Shown here: piece by piece, positions 23,326 through 34,339 of the stretch | Layout of the letters: each line of letters begins with the position of its first letter | How positions within the stretch are numbered: position 1 is the first letter of the stretch | Assembly (NCBI GenBank): GCA_045837725.1 | Contig: JBEWZL010000126.1 | Coordinates: forward strand, 186,001-250,000 | DNA length: 64,000 nt | Direction of reading: 5' to 3' | Source of the DNA: Vermamoeba vermiformis | Taxonomy: Eukaryota > Tubulinea > Echinamoebida | Notes under the pieces: generated by a model | The model's input: the letters and a program-made list of their open reading frames with translations, nothing else | What the model was told of the DNA's origin: nothing | Databases searched by the model: none | Position numbers and translations under genes: made by a program

Positions 23326-26293
23326 CTAGTCTACAAGATCGGTCTCCAAGCAGTCAGCATTGCACTTCTTGTACGTCCAGATCGGAATCGGACATTTAAA
23401 TGCATTGCGCGCGGCATTGCATGTTCTCAACGAGGTCAAATTGAAGAACGAGTCACGCAAGATGGTGAAGTGATTGTTGGAAAAGTCAAGCTTTTGAATC
23501 GTCGGCAGCGATTCGGCACTCAATTGGAATTCACCTGCAAAAATAGTGAAATTTCATTAGTCTCTGATTTCAAACAAAAATATCTTCGTAAAAGTTTGAC
23601 ACGTGTCAAATGGTGCCGCGTCATTCGAAGAAGAAAAATTTGAAGTATTGACAAAGGTTCCAATTTGACGCTTTGACACTTTGACAAGTGACACTTTGTT
23701 TAAAATAGCGTGGTTACGTACCGTAGAAATTATTATTCGCGATGAATAAATCCGACAGGTCTGTGTGTATGAGCGGGAATGTGCCCGTGAAGTTATTGGC
23801 AGTCAGTTCTAGTGACTTGATCCGTGATTTTCGTCCAATCGGGGGCATACTGCCGATTCAAATTGTTGTAGCCGAGTGACACCACTGACAAGTTTTTGTT
23901 CGTGGTTATCGCCGTCGGAATTGTTCCGGTCAAATTGCATCGGGTCAGTACCAGCACTTCCAAATTTGGCATGGCGAAGAGAAATTCCGGAAGTGTTCCG
24001 TGGATGCTGTTCGAATGAAAATTCAATTTTTTGAGGTGCGTCAGGTTCGCTAGGACTTCAGGAATTCTTCCGGTGAGATTGGTATTTTCCAAATTTAGAT
24101 CCATGACACGCGAATCGGAGTCGCATTTGACACCTTGCCACGTGCATATTGACACTTTAGTCATCCATCCATACGCATAGCCAGTGCGCCAATGAGGTCC
24201 ATTCATAGTCTTATAAATAAACTCCAATGCTAATTTGTCCGTGGTCGTGTTGAATTTGTCGTGCGGAATAATTGTTGCGGGGATAAGCGGACTGAGTCTG
24301 ACGATCGGTTCCGAATTCCAAATAAGGAAAGTCGCTAATGCCGCACTCACAACGAGAGTTAATGCAATCATTAGGCCTAAAGTCCATCGCCAGGGCTTGC
24401 TCTTTCTCTGAACGAACACGAAATTTCCCGATGGTGTCAAATTTGCAGCGTTGTTGACCGGTGCTTGCTGTCGCAGTAGCCCCATATGAATTCTTTTTTT
24501 GGGCCTTGAGTTGTTCGTTTTTGAGGAATTCGCCGTACAGCACATCGACCACTTTGCGGATCTGTTTCAAATCTTCGTAATTTTCTCTGATCGATTCGCT
24601 CATATAAGGAATAAGCGACTCGTAGTCTACGTGTAGAATTCCTGCAAAGATTAGGGGTCAGTTAAGGAATAAGCGACTCGTAGTCTACGTGTAGAATTCC
24701 TGCAAAGATTAGGGGTCAGTCTAAATTCATCGTTCTAGAACATTCCATAACTGATCAGATCCAAAAGTTAAAAAACCGATTTTTTCGCTGGGCGTTATTT
24801 TAGATCAATAGTATTAAAATTTCTTATAAGTTATTGATATTTATCCATCTTGGGAGATTTCAGCGGATGAAATAAAAAGTGTGTCGTGAAAAATTATGTG
24901 CGTAGTTTATGCACACGTGGAACTAGCTTCGGGCAAAATATCCGATAAATTATTGCAATGTAATTTTATTGATATATTACGAAGTGTTAAAACTTACCGT
25001 CTATTAGTTGCACAGCTTCAGGCACGACTTTTTCCACCTGTTGAGCGATGTACCCGACAAATCGTTTGTTCATTGAATTTTGTACGCCTTGTTTGAACTT
25101 GTATTCCACGCCGTCAATTTGCATTAGAACGTCACGGCAGTTATGATCTAAAATTAAATATTGGTTAATGAGAGCAATGTTCCACGGTTCACGAACAGTC
25201 TCAAAGTTTGACACGTGTCAAACTGCCTTAGAAATAAAAAGTTTTTCTGAGAGCTTCGTGGTTAGATATTTGTTGCAAATGACACGTGAATAATTATGTT
25301 GAGTTTTTGTTTGTTTAAAAAATTATCGTTGACACGTGCACGTGTCAAAAGTGTCATTGTTTGGGAAGTACGATGCAATTGGTATTATTACTGTGACTTA
25401 CCTTCTTGCAGCAAGCGAATGTCTTCTTTCAAGTTGATGTCCGATGCTTTGTAAAAGTTCAATGCTCGGAAGTTTCCGATCACTTCTGCGTTGCCGTTGT
25501 ACAACACCATGTATTGCTCGTTGCTGGCGAATTCGCTGAGATTAATATGGTGAATACGATTGCCTAATAAGGAAAGTAGGATCTATATTTAGCTTACTTT
25601 ACAGGCACTAAGCTGTTAGAATTTGAAGTTTCGTATGACGCATCCAGATCGGATGGGCTATATCCTTGCATCATAGAATCATCGTCATCGGGCGGGGACG
25701 ATGTGTTATATGCAAAGGGCGAGGCCTCCTCTGCGGAGCTTTTTTCATGTGAGCTGCTATAGTTGTTTGAAGACCACGAGATCGGGACCAAAGCTTGCAA
25801 AAAAAAATGAATATAAAGTCCCATGAATAGATAGAGATAAGTACTTACTTTCATCTTCTGCTATACTTGATTCGTCTACATTTCTCCTCTTCGGTAAAAG
25901 TTGGCATAAAGCGGATGCGCCACGTCCAACAAAAGTTTCTGAATTGAAGCAATCCACAACGAATCTGATATTTCTTTGTTTTCCTCTTCGAAAGTCAAAT
26001 ACGCCCGTATTAATTTTAATACGAACAACGATGCCTTCAATGAACTGGTCTCGTGTTTGCAAATGATACGGATTTCGTTTAGCCCAGACCATGCTTTCTT
26101 CTCTGACAGATTCTACTGATTCATCGCATGATAATAATTTAATTTGGTAATGGTAGCTATAATTAGTGCTGCCTTGAGTTAATGTGAGGCCTTGGCTAGG
26201 TGAACCACCGAGCGTAATAGCATATCCAGTATTGGTTTGCCCAGATAAGGGAATAAATAGCTGAAAAATATTTCGTACGTGCACTTGTTGCAT
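23326..26293 (-). CDS. MYRF-like membrane transcription factor with LRR ectodomain (copy 2)
   Basis: Six or more exons. Domain order: Ndt80-type DNA-binding domain (MQQVHVRNIF, INTGVFDFRRGKQR, LPKRR); a Ser/Asp-rich linker; a peptidase S74 intramolecular chaperone domain with YKASDINLKEDIR, which keeps the Ser and the Lys five residues later that form the self-cleavage dyad in MYRF and phage endosialidases, and NKRFVGYIAQQVEKVVPEAV; a helical trimer-stalk; one membrane helix (LGLMIALTLVVSAALATFLI); then an LRR N-cap (FIYKTMNGPHWRTGYAYGW) and plant-type repeats (LTGRIPEVLANLTHLKKL) ending with a Cys pair. A type II topology with the LRRs outside and release of the DNA-binding part by self-cleavage is inferred from MYRF. 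Frame breaks of +1 are seen near 24497 (T7 on the plus strand) and near 23822. Diverges from the RING gene at 26726. Confidence 0.82.
23595..23610. promoter_or_regulatory. 16 bp E-box palindrome in LRR intron
   Basis: TTTGACACGTGTCAAA, a perfect palindrome centred on CACGTG, in an intron of MYRF-like copy 2. TGACAC half-copies recur just downstream around 23665-23700. Confidence 0.6.
24606..24721. repeat. Two-copy 58 bp tandem duplication over a splice acceptor
   Basis: The 58 bp unit at 24606-24663 is repeated with one mismatch at its last base directly after it. In the gene's sense it contains the pyrimidine tract, the acceptor CTTTGCAG and the first 37 or so bases of the exon GILHVDYESLIP of MYRF-like copy 2, so a second complete 3' splice site lies just upstream of the real one. 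Near identity implies a very recent event or an assembly duplication. Confidence 0.85.
25207..25222. promoter_or_regulatory. 16 bp E-box palindrome, S74 intron of copy 2
   Basis: TTTGACACGTGTCAAA again, identical to 23595-23610, in the intron immediately before the second S74 exon. The matching intron of copy 3 carries the same core at 32584. Confidence 0.62.
25329..25348. promoter_or_regulatory. 20 bp double E-box palindrome, S74 intron of copy 2
   Basis: TTGACACGTGCACGTGTCAA is a perfect 20 bp palindrome holding two CACGTG cores. It lies in the same intron as the palindrome at 25207, with a further TGACACGTG half-site near 25280. Confidence 0.65.
25392..25519 (-). repeat. Near-identical S74 exon tract, copy 2
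   Basis: 128 bp matching 32412-32539 (opposite strand) with four differences, three of them synonymous. The adjacent exons of the two genes agree far less. The tract encodes the self-cleavage Ser-Lys motif and runs into the splice donor. Confidence 0.85.
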
Positions 26294-26725
26294 AGTGGTG
26301 TTAATGAATCATAATAGCTCTGCTGATTTTTAATTGTGGTGTCAAATCCTGTTTGCAAAATCCAACGAGAACGACGTGAGCGTTAATAATCCTAATAATT
26401 CTCTATCATACAAAAATAATATACAGTCTCGAATAAATAATATTACAAGTTATTCGTGTTGCTCGTTGCGTAAATTGTTATTGAAATAACTTTGACGTTT
26501 GATTGATTTTTGAAATCAGCCGGAAAGGACTATATTAAGGCAAATACAATAGACATATAGAATTAATATGCAGGTATGGATATACCGTACCTGAATTATC
26601 AGTTGCAAGTTCGAAAATTTTGGATCACGCCGAAAGGTCCGTAGACTTTTCAGTCCCGATTGCAAAAAATTTGAAGCTTGCAAATTCAATTTAATCCAAC
26701 ATATTTTTGAATGAATTAACATATA
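26294..26725. promoter_or_regulatory. Bidirectional promoter, MYRF-like copy 2 and RING membrane gene
   Basis: 432 bp, AT-rich, between divergent ATGs. No protein-like ORF and no CACGTG palindrome seen within it. Confidence 0.5.
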
Positions 26726-29700
26726 ATGAGTAATACCAAGTGCTCGCGGTGTTTGGCTGAGTTCGATCTCGGTCACATGCCGCAGGGCAAGCCGTATCGA
26801 TTAGGATGCAAGCACAAATTCTGTGAAGGCTGTTTCGAAGAAATATTATCAGAAATTAAAGACGAATATTTATGGTGCCCTCTGTGCAGGTCAGTTTAAT
26901 TTTGAAAATAGAATTCAAGGCGGATCTAGTCATTATCTGCCAATAAAAATTTTCCAAATTATTATTTAATATTCCTTTCGACTTAGTATTATCAGTATTT
27001 ATCATATTTGTGTTAATAGAAAATTTCCATACCGATAAATTAATTAAACTAATTGTGGCGGCATCCGGTCCTATTAACACCGCTATTGCCAATATAGCAT
27101 ATTTATATTATTACATTTCTATTTGTTGCTAATTCAATTCAATTCGCAGATTTAAAGTAAGCATTAATGAGCTGCGGGAGAGTGATCCGCACATGTTCAC
27201 GAGCGTCCCGAAGAACGTACCTCCGAGTTCAGCCAATGGTAGCATGAATTTCCTGAACACTTCTCAAGCGAGCGTAAGTGCCTTAAAATATGAAACCATT
27301 TTCAATCCACGAGCGTAAATGAAATTCGATCTGATTTCCTTTTATGGACTCGATATCTTCGTGTTAGTGCTTTAGTATTATGGATCAATTTTTTTATTAG
27401 TATTTAGTGCATATTCAATTAATTTTAATTGGAATCAAGATTGAAGCATCGAGTTACAACTCTTCCAAGTCGATCGGCCCAGGCTCGTTCACACCGGATC
27501 CAAATGTGCTTAGCAAATCACCACGACATACACCAATAGACAACCCTCAATATTATACTTCGCCTAATCTCAAATCATCGCGTAAGAATAGTGGTGGGAA
27601 CAAACACATAATTCCGAGCAGCAACTACATGAGCACGGAGAATTATTTGTCGAAATCTCCGAGGAAATCTGGAGGTATGGGCCATGTGAGGAAGGCGAGT
27701 ACAGCTAGCAGCACGGGCTATATCACTACTGAAGCTTATAGCTCGTCAACATCGGCTCGTACTTCGAACAGCTTGCGTGACTCAACCGGTGGAAAGTACA
27801 ATGTTGTTGACGAAGAGACGCCGCTGTTTGCAAACGGTAAGTCACCTCATTCATACTATAGCAAGTAGTCGGTACCTATATATGTATAATCATTATGTGA
27901 TACCAATATGAATTATGCTTACCTTGAATATGACGCAGACAACAACAAGTGGACGATGATTTCAGACTCGGATTACTTGGCGCGTGTTACTGAGCCAAGA
28001 CCAAACGTATTAATTAGCGTAATATTATCGCTATTATTAGTCGGTAAGTATTGTAATAATAATATTGCTATTGATTGTCAAGGGTTGGATCTGATCGAGT
28101 TTTTTTTCAATAGGAATGTTGCCGGCGTTAAACTTGTTTAGATTTTACATTGTAGATAATCGCTTCAGACACCCATTAGCAGTAGGAATGTTAACCTTTG
28201 CAACAATTTTCATCGGATCCAGCTTTTATTTCTTGATGCGACAAAGACGAGTCCAAAAGCGAGAAAAAAAGCGAAGGAAAAGACAACAACAACAACAGCG
28301 ACAAAATAATTATGGGACTGGCGCACCGATCCTTAACATCAACGAATCGGTCAATGAATTGTTTCAAAACAGAAGTCACGGCATTAATAATACCAGCGAG
28401 CCTCAAAGCGCGAATAATATCAATGGCCTGTCGTCGAAACAACATCACAACGAGCCTTCAGATTTCTTCAAAAACTTTCAACGCATTGCTTTTATCTTCT
28501 TGACTTGTCTGATTATGATCTTATTCTTCATTGTCTCTTGGTTTAGCGCAGGTACGGATCCTCCAACGACGAAAAATTATGAAATTTTTAATAATAACTC
28601 TCAAACACCTTACGTTATATTTAAATATTATGAAAATATTATAGTAGCGAGTTTTCGATTGACGTAAAAGATCTCAAAGTCACTAATTGATTATTTTTTT
28701 CCAAGCGTGGAATATTTGCGGTGTACCCGCAGCACCTATGGCCAATGTCACAATCTCGCCGACAGATACAAAATACGGAGCTCACATCGAGATCGAAGCG
28801 GCAGCAGAATCAAACGAGAATTTGTGTGCTATCATCTTCGGATCCAACACTGTTGTGCTATTTATCGTTAGTTTAATGTGGAAGCGAGAGCGCGGAAATA
28901 TTTTAACTTTGCTGGCCTGCGTGTTGATGGCACTCTCGGTCAGTTTGTTGTTCTGGGAAGAACCGTTCAAATTCGAAGTCAAGTTCAACTTCAAGGTACA
29001 TTAGATTAGCACATGAATAATCATATTATAAGAATATTACAGTCTTTAAACAATATTATGCATTTGAAATTATTTTGCGGAAATTTTTAATTGAGATCTA
29101 GATCCGTTTTGAAGTGGCAAGTTCGAGACCGTGTATGACTTACTAATTATTATTTCAATAGGTGATCTATTTAATATTGATGGTAACGGAGCCTATTCTC
29201 TTTGGCGTATACTTCTTCGTATTACGAAAAGCTACATTGCTCAACAACGGCAGCGCAAAGGTGTTGCTCGTGCAAAGTTTTTTCGGCCTGATTTGTCTAG
29301 GAGCATTATCGATAGTCTTTGAAGGCAAACAACCATGGTACGTATATGGATATATATAATATAATGCGAGGTATTGAGTCTTGGGTGCTGATTATTTCCT
29401 TTTTAGGGAAAATCTTCATGAAGGAGGTCTACCGTTGGTCTGCGAGTTGATTGTGTTCGTGTTGTTCCTTGCAGCTGCAGTGTATTTTATTCCGCTTATT
29501 TGTAGCTATAGTGATGCAATTACTACTGGTACATACTTTCCACCAAAAGAAGTAGATCGAGCGATCCAAAAATTTTTGTCCCATAGAGCAAAATTTGTTT
29601 ATATTTTGAATATAATGAAAATCTAATATAACGATGTGTTATTTTAGGCTTCTTCTTCCAAATTGGCTGGATCCTGTCAGATCACCAGTTCTTATACCCG

Positions 29701-29941
29701 TTCGTTATCTACCAAACAGTGCAATGGTCCGCGCCAATCATCGTATGCGTCGTAGGCATGGTCTTATCGCTTGCATACATGACGTATCGCATATTCACTA
29801 TCCCTGCCAAATGGCAGCAGTACCACTTAGAAAACAAAAAATTGGCTGAAGACGTAAGTTGACACGTGTCAAAGTTTGTTAATGATCCAATATTAATTAA
29901 TTGTCATAAAATAGGAGGAAGATAGTGACTTGGAAATTTAA
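26726..29941 (+). CDS. RING-finger multi-pass membrane protein (E3-like)
   Basis: About ten exons. The N-terminus is a C3HC4-type RING: CSRC, GCKHKFCEGC, then CPLC. About 150 Ser/Asn/Tyr-rich residues follow with repeated KSPR motifs, looking disordered and phosphorylatable. Then come eight to ten hydrophobic segments, among them LISVILSLLLVGML, LAVGMLTFATIFIG, IAFIFLTCLIMILFFIVSW, ILTLLACVLMALSVSLLFW and VQWSAPIIVCVVGMVLSLA, and a short acidic end EEDSDLEI. A basic KREKKRRKR stretch and a Gln run lie between helices 2 and 3. This is the layout of a membrane-embedded ubiquitin ligase. No family name is recognised for the membrane part. Position between two MYRF-like receptors may be incidental; the last intron carries the same TTGACACGTGTCAA palindrome. 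Confidence 0.75.
29859..29872. promoter_or_regulatory. 14 bp E-box palindrome in last intron of RING gene
   Basis: TTGACACGTGTCAA begins five bases into the last intron, right at the donor GTAAG. Confidence 0.58.
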
Positions 29942-30123
29942 AGCGAATCAATCTCGGAGGAAATTTCATGGTTCAGTGAAGAAAAGGCAGGTTGAATTAC
30001 GCGCGAAAACCACGAATGAGCGATTGCGTGGCTTGCCTTATTTGGTCCTCGAAATAGCAATGTCGGAAGTAAGTCAGTTCTAGTTGCATGACGCACAGTT
30101 TATTGTACAATAAAATGACTATT

Positions 30124-31185
30124 TTACCTGAAGCGAGTTTTGATTGCAATTGCCGCCAAGACTTTTGGTGCGACTGATTTGTTACTTTGCAACTTTTTAG
30201 CCCACGAATTACACAGCATGGCGACTAACTCTTCACGCGTCCTGTCGAAAGAAGCGGTACCCCTAAAACTTTTTTATTAGCCATTTATAGAAATATTAAG
30301 GTCGCACTTACGACGCAAAGTCAATTAAAATGACTTTTGGTCCGAAATTTCCATTTGCAGTGGTAATTGTTTTCGACGCATCCACGATGAAATTATTGAT
30401 ATTTGCATCGCTGTAATAGATCCCGATAGACTTTACAAAATCAATTCCGTTCTCTATCTGTTGCACTATGGCATGAACTTCGGTCACTGTTTTTGGGCAA
30501 TAATCACCAATGGTGGTCAGTGGACCGACTTCAAGGTACAGCGCCATATTTTCATCATTGCATCCAATTAGACGAACAAAAAGGTCTTTATGCGCTTCAT
30601 CAAGGTGCTTTTGGATCAATTCGTAGTTGAATTTTTCTTTGCAATAGGAGGTGCGCAAGTTATGGTACTTCGCCAGCGTTAAATGCTGCGTGCCTTGTAC
30701 TTCAATTATTTCAAGGCACAACGTGCTCTGGTTGGCCTTGTGATTCATTCGAGCAACGCATTTGTCTACTGAAGACAATGCAGCTTTACCAAAAGTTAGT
30801 AGATCTCAAAGTTAGCGTTGAACACCTTACCTGTCCCTTTTTGTGAATCAATATCCGTGCATTTCAAAAAGGGTTCGGAAGCGATTGTTTTCCAACGTTT
30901 CGACACCTTATTCCAGTATTAGTTAATAATTTGCAGTAACCGCACTAGGGACGCAGGACCCATTATCAACTTTTTTCTTGTGTAAGGGTTAAAAAAATAT
31001 CATAGGTCAGGTAGACGGATACCTTCCCGTTTATAATATTTTAGGGTTGAAAAATTTTGTTTTTTTGCTTCTAGGTCCGGATTTACCTGAAAAAGCAAGA
31101 TTCTGTGACTCAAGGTCAAGTTACTGAATATTTTCTGCCAAAGAATGTCATTTAGGTGGATTTCATACACTGAGGTAGCCTCCAT
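30124..31185 (-). CDS. F-box plus kinase-like protein
   Basis: Four exons. ATG at 31185 begins MEATSVYEIHLNDILWQKIF, an F-box whose end VSKRWKTIASEPFLK comes from exon 2. The C-terminal 230 residues resemble the lower half of a protein-kinase fold: IGIYYSDANINNFIVD occupies the catalytic loop (Asp and Asn kept, HRD reduced to YSD) and VILIDFAS the metal loop (DFG changed to DFA), followed by helices ending AIAIKTRFR. No glycine-rich loop or obvious VAIK lysine is seen. It may be a pseudokinase or an atypical small kinase like fungal FunK1. The F-box suggests a SCF substrate receptor using the kinase-like fold for recognition. Divergent from MYRF-like copy 3 across 256 bp. Confidence 0.68.
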
Positions 31186-31441
31186 TGCGAAGCTAACATT
31201 ATGGAACAAAAGGGAAATTCCTGTCGCATTTTTTTTCGAAAGCAACGATGAGCATACAGCGTTGTAGATGACATTATTCAATTATGGTTGATTATTTAAA
31301 GTCATACCGGCACATACAGGCCCTTTAGTTAAATTAGGAATTTTGGACGCGAATCGTGTCCAAATCAATTTTCGGGCGTTAAACAATGTAATTATCCATG
31401 TCAACGGTAGAACACATAATTATTTATTTATAAACACAAGT
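31186..31441. promoter_or_regulatory. Bidirectional promoter, F-box/kinase gene and MYRF-like copy 3
   Basis: 256 bp between divergent start codons. No motif stands out. Confidence 0.45.
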
Positions 31442-34173
31442 ATGAGCTTACCAAAGCTACATGTTCGAAACATATTCGAGCTATTTATTCCTGTAAGTGG
31501 ATTTGCTCAGATAAACGTTGCATTATCGACTACGCCGAGTTTTGGAGTTACTATAACGCAACCTAACGTACCAAATTTTAATTATCACTACCAAATACAA
31601 ATATACGAGAGAGAAGACGAAGAAGATTTTGTTTCGGTCACATCGGACCACGAAGTATTTGCCTGGGGCAAACGCAACCCTTATACGATTAAACGAAACC
31701 ATATTAACAACGAACTCGAGGGAATAATATTAAAAATCAAAATTAACCACGGCATATTTACATTTCGGAAGATCAAAAAAAGAACCGTCAGATTTCAAGT
31801 CAATTGTTTCAACTCTGCGCAATTTATTCAACGAGGATTATCCCAAGTATGTGAGCTTAATCCTAAGAAACGCGGCGTTGAAGACAGCGACGGTGATGAC
31901 GGTAAGAAATTAAATCACCACATGATTGACATGGCAAACTCGTAAATTTAATATTTTCTAGCTATTTGATAAGGTCTTAAGATACCTTTTATTTATATTT
32001 GACTTATTTTCGTTTTTTCGGTTGTGCCCGAAATAGATCGTTAAGTTAATTAATTTGTAGGTGTTACAATCCCTATCGTATGGCTTAATAACGATAGTGT
32101 TCAATCTTCTCCCTCTATTTACGACTCTCCAAGCTACCACAGTTCGGACCAACACTTTTTAAGCAACGATAGTCCCGACCGACTGGATTCGCCTTACGAA
32201 GAAAAATTCCAGCCAGATTTAAATTCTAGCATACACATTATGGATAGCTCTGATATGGACACGAGCGCGGACGATTCATCGTTCGGTAACAGCCACCAAA
32301 TCGTTCCGATGCAGTAAGTCGCTCGATCTGCTTACATTACAGTTGTTAATCAATGGCAGTAGTTATAGACAAGAAGGTCAATATGATCAACAAGTCGCTA
32401 GTCCGCAAGAAGAGCAATACATGGTGCTGTACAACGGCAACGCAGAAGTGATCGGAAACTTCCGAGCATTGAACTTTTACAAAGCATCGGACATCAATTT
32501 GAAAGAAGACATCCGCTTGCTGCAAGACGGTAAGTCACAATAACAATAGCAATCGCATCGTGCTTCTCAAACAAATGACACTTTTGACACGTGTCAACGA
32601 TAATTTTTGTAGCGGTCACTTTTGGCCCGTTTGTCAAGATTGCGAAACCTTACACAGAGTTAATTTTGATATTTTTAGATTATGACTGCCGAGAGTCACT
32701 GCTGAAGATCGATGGCGTTGAATATAAATTCAAAGATCACGTGAACCATGCCACGAATAAGCGGTTCGTCGGGTACATTGCACAACAAATTGGCAGTGTC
32801 ATACCTAATGCTGTACAGTTAATCGATGGTAAGTGTCACGTGACTGCCAATGACATTATTATTGTGCTAATGCAACTCGGTTCTAGGAATTCTTCACGTC
32901 GACTATGAGTCGCTAATACCGTACCTCAGCGAAGCAATGAAACAGAATTATCAAGACATAAAAGACCTCAAGTCTGAAACTGAACGCATAACCAAGATCA
33001 TGGACCTTATGTACACCGAATTCACGCAAAAAGAACAGCGAAGAAAAGATAAAAAGAAGCGCCGTGAAACTTTTGACAGAGGACCAATCAGCCAAGCCTA
33101 CAACGCGAGTAGAATTCGATATCGAGTCAGGCGACATCGATAAGCGTCAGTTCTCGATGGGTAGCGGAATATTTTCACGGAAAAAATGGCTGATTTCAAT
33201 TCTGGTTGCTGTCGCAGTCGTCATAAGTGTCGTGGTCACAGTGGTCGCCGTTCGCTTGTCTAAACCAAAACAAGAAGGCAATGTCGATGTTGTTCCGCCC
33301 GGCGACGATCCATTGGTCCGTGAAGCTTTGCGAGAATTCTATCGCGCGACTAAAGGAGGCTCGTGGAAGTTTTCCCAAGGCTGGATGCAAAGTAATTTGA
33401 CGTACTGCAAGTGGCGAGCAATCACGTGCAACGATCAATCGGAGATTATCGGAATTTATCTCTCAGGCAACAATCTCCAAGGATATATTCCGCAGTCCAT
33501 CCAATCGATCAAAACGTTGCAAAGTTTGATCTTGTCGGACAATTCCATTTCAGGAAAAGTTCCGTCAACGATCGCAGCTTTACCGAATTTGACCGAATTG
33601 GACCTCTCGCGGAATTACTTTGACCCATGGAGCCTTCCCGAAGAATTTGCGCAATTAACCAAGCTGAAGAAATTGTTCTTGGATTCGACGCGGCTGATCG
33701 GATCAGTTCCGCAATGGCTGAACACTTTGAAAGAGCTAAGAATACTTCATATGGCTGACAATAAGCTTCATGGAACACTTTCGAAGTTTTCAAGCGCTCT
33801 TCGTGAAGTAGATCTGACTTCAAATCAGCTCAGCGGATCCGTTCCGAGATTTTTTGGCAACACTACGCAGCTGAATATGCTTAAATTAGGATCAAATAGA
33901 TTTATTGGTCAATTAACGAATTTACAATCGGTCGCTTGGGTCGATCTGCTCGATCTAAGCAACAACCAACTCGAAGGTGAAATTGCAGTGGCTGGCAATG
34001 GTGTTCTCGATTCAGTGACCGCTCTGGATTTAGAAAATAACCTTTTCGACTCGTTGACGTATCAAGCTGGATCTGTCCCAAGAAAACTAACGTACTGTAA
34101 AGCTGGCGGCAACAGATTCAGATGTCCGATCGCGAACTGGTTGAAGAACAGTTGTGGCGCCTCTTGTACATAG
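31442..34173 (+). CDS. MYRF-like membrane transcription factor with LRR ectodomain (copy 3)
   Basis: Exons include 31442-31901 and one from 32061; the exon with the S74 motif ends at about 32530. Order: Ndt80-type domain (MSLPKLHVRNIFELFIP, INHGIFTFRK, NPKKR), Ser/Asp-rich linker, S74 self-cleaving chaperone (YKASDINLKEDIR with the Ser-Lys pair; NKRFVGYIAQQIGSVIPNAV), helical stalk rich in Lys/Arg, membrane helix (WLISILVAVAVVISVVVTVV), LRR N-cap (LREFYRATKGGSWKFSQGW, CKWRAITCN) and about eight plant-type repeats (LQGYIPQSIQSIKTLQSL) ending in a Cys pair. The frame changes by +1 between the stalk and the membrane part; a 49 bp intron opening GTGAAAC near 33064 and ending GAGTAG would restore it. 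A self-releasing receptor-transcription factor is inferred. Confidence 0.85.
32412..32539 (+). repeat. Near-identical S74 exon tract, copy 3
   Basis: Partner of 25392-25519: 124 of 128 bases agree, including third codon positions and the first bases of the intron. Confidence 0.85.
32584..32597. promoter_or_regulatory. 14 bp E-box palindrome, S74 intron of copy 3
   Basis: TTGACACGTGTCAA, preceded by another TGACAC at 32576, in the intron equivalent to that of copy 2 with its two palindromes. Confidence 0.62.
32835..32844. promoter_or_regulatory. E-box palindrome, next intron of copy 3
   Basis: GTCACGTGAC, a 10 bp palindrome around CACGTG, just after the donor of the following intron. Confidence 0.45.
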
Positions 34174-34339
34174 ATTTAAGTGCTAAACGATATAATTGTA
34201 GATTACGTTAATCGCCTCCTGATCACTAATCAAGAGCTCTTACATAGAACGTTAAATCCGAAGCAAAAAAATTCATTGCTGTATGAGCGCACAAAATTAC
34301 GATTTCTCTTAAAGGAGTTACAAAGTAGTTTTTTCAGTA

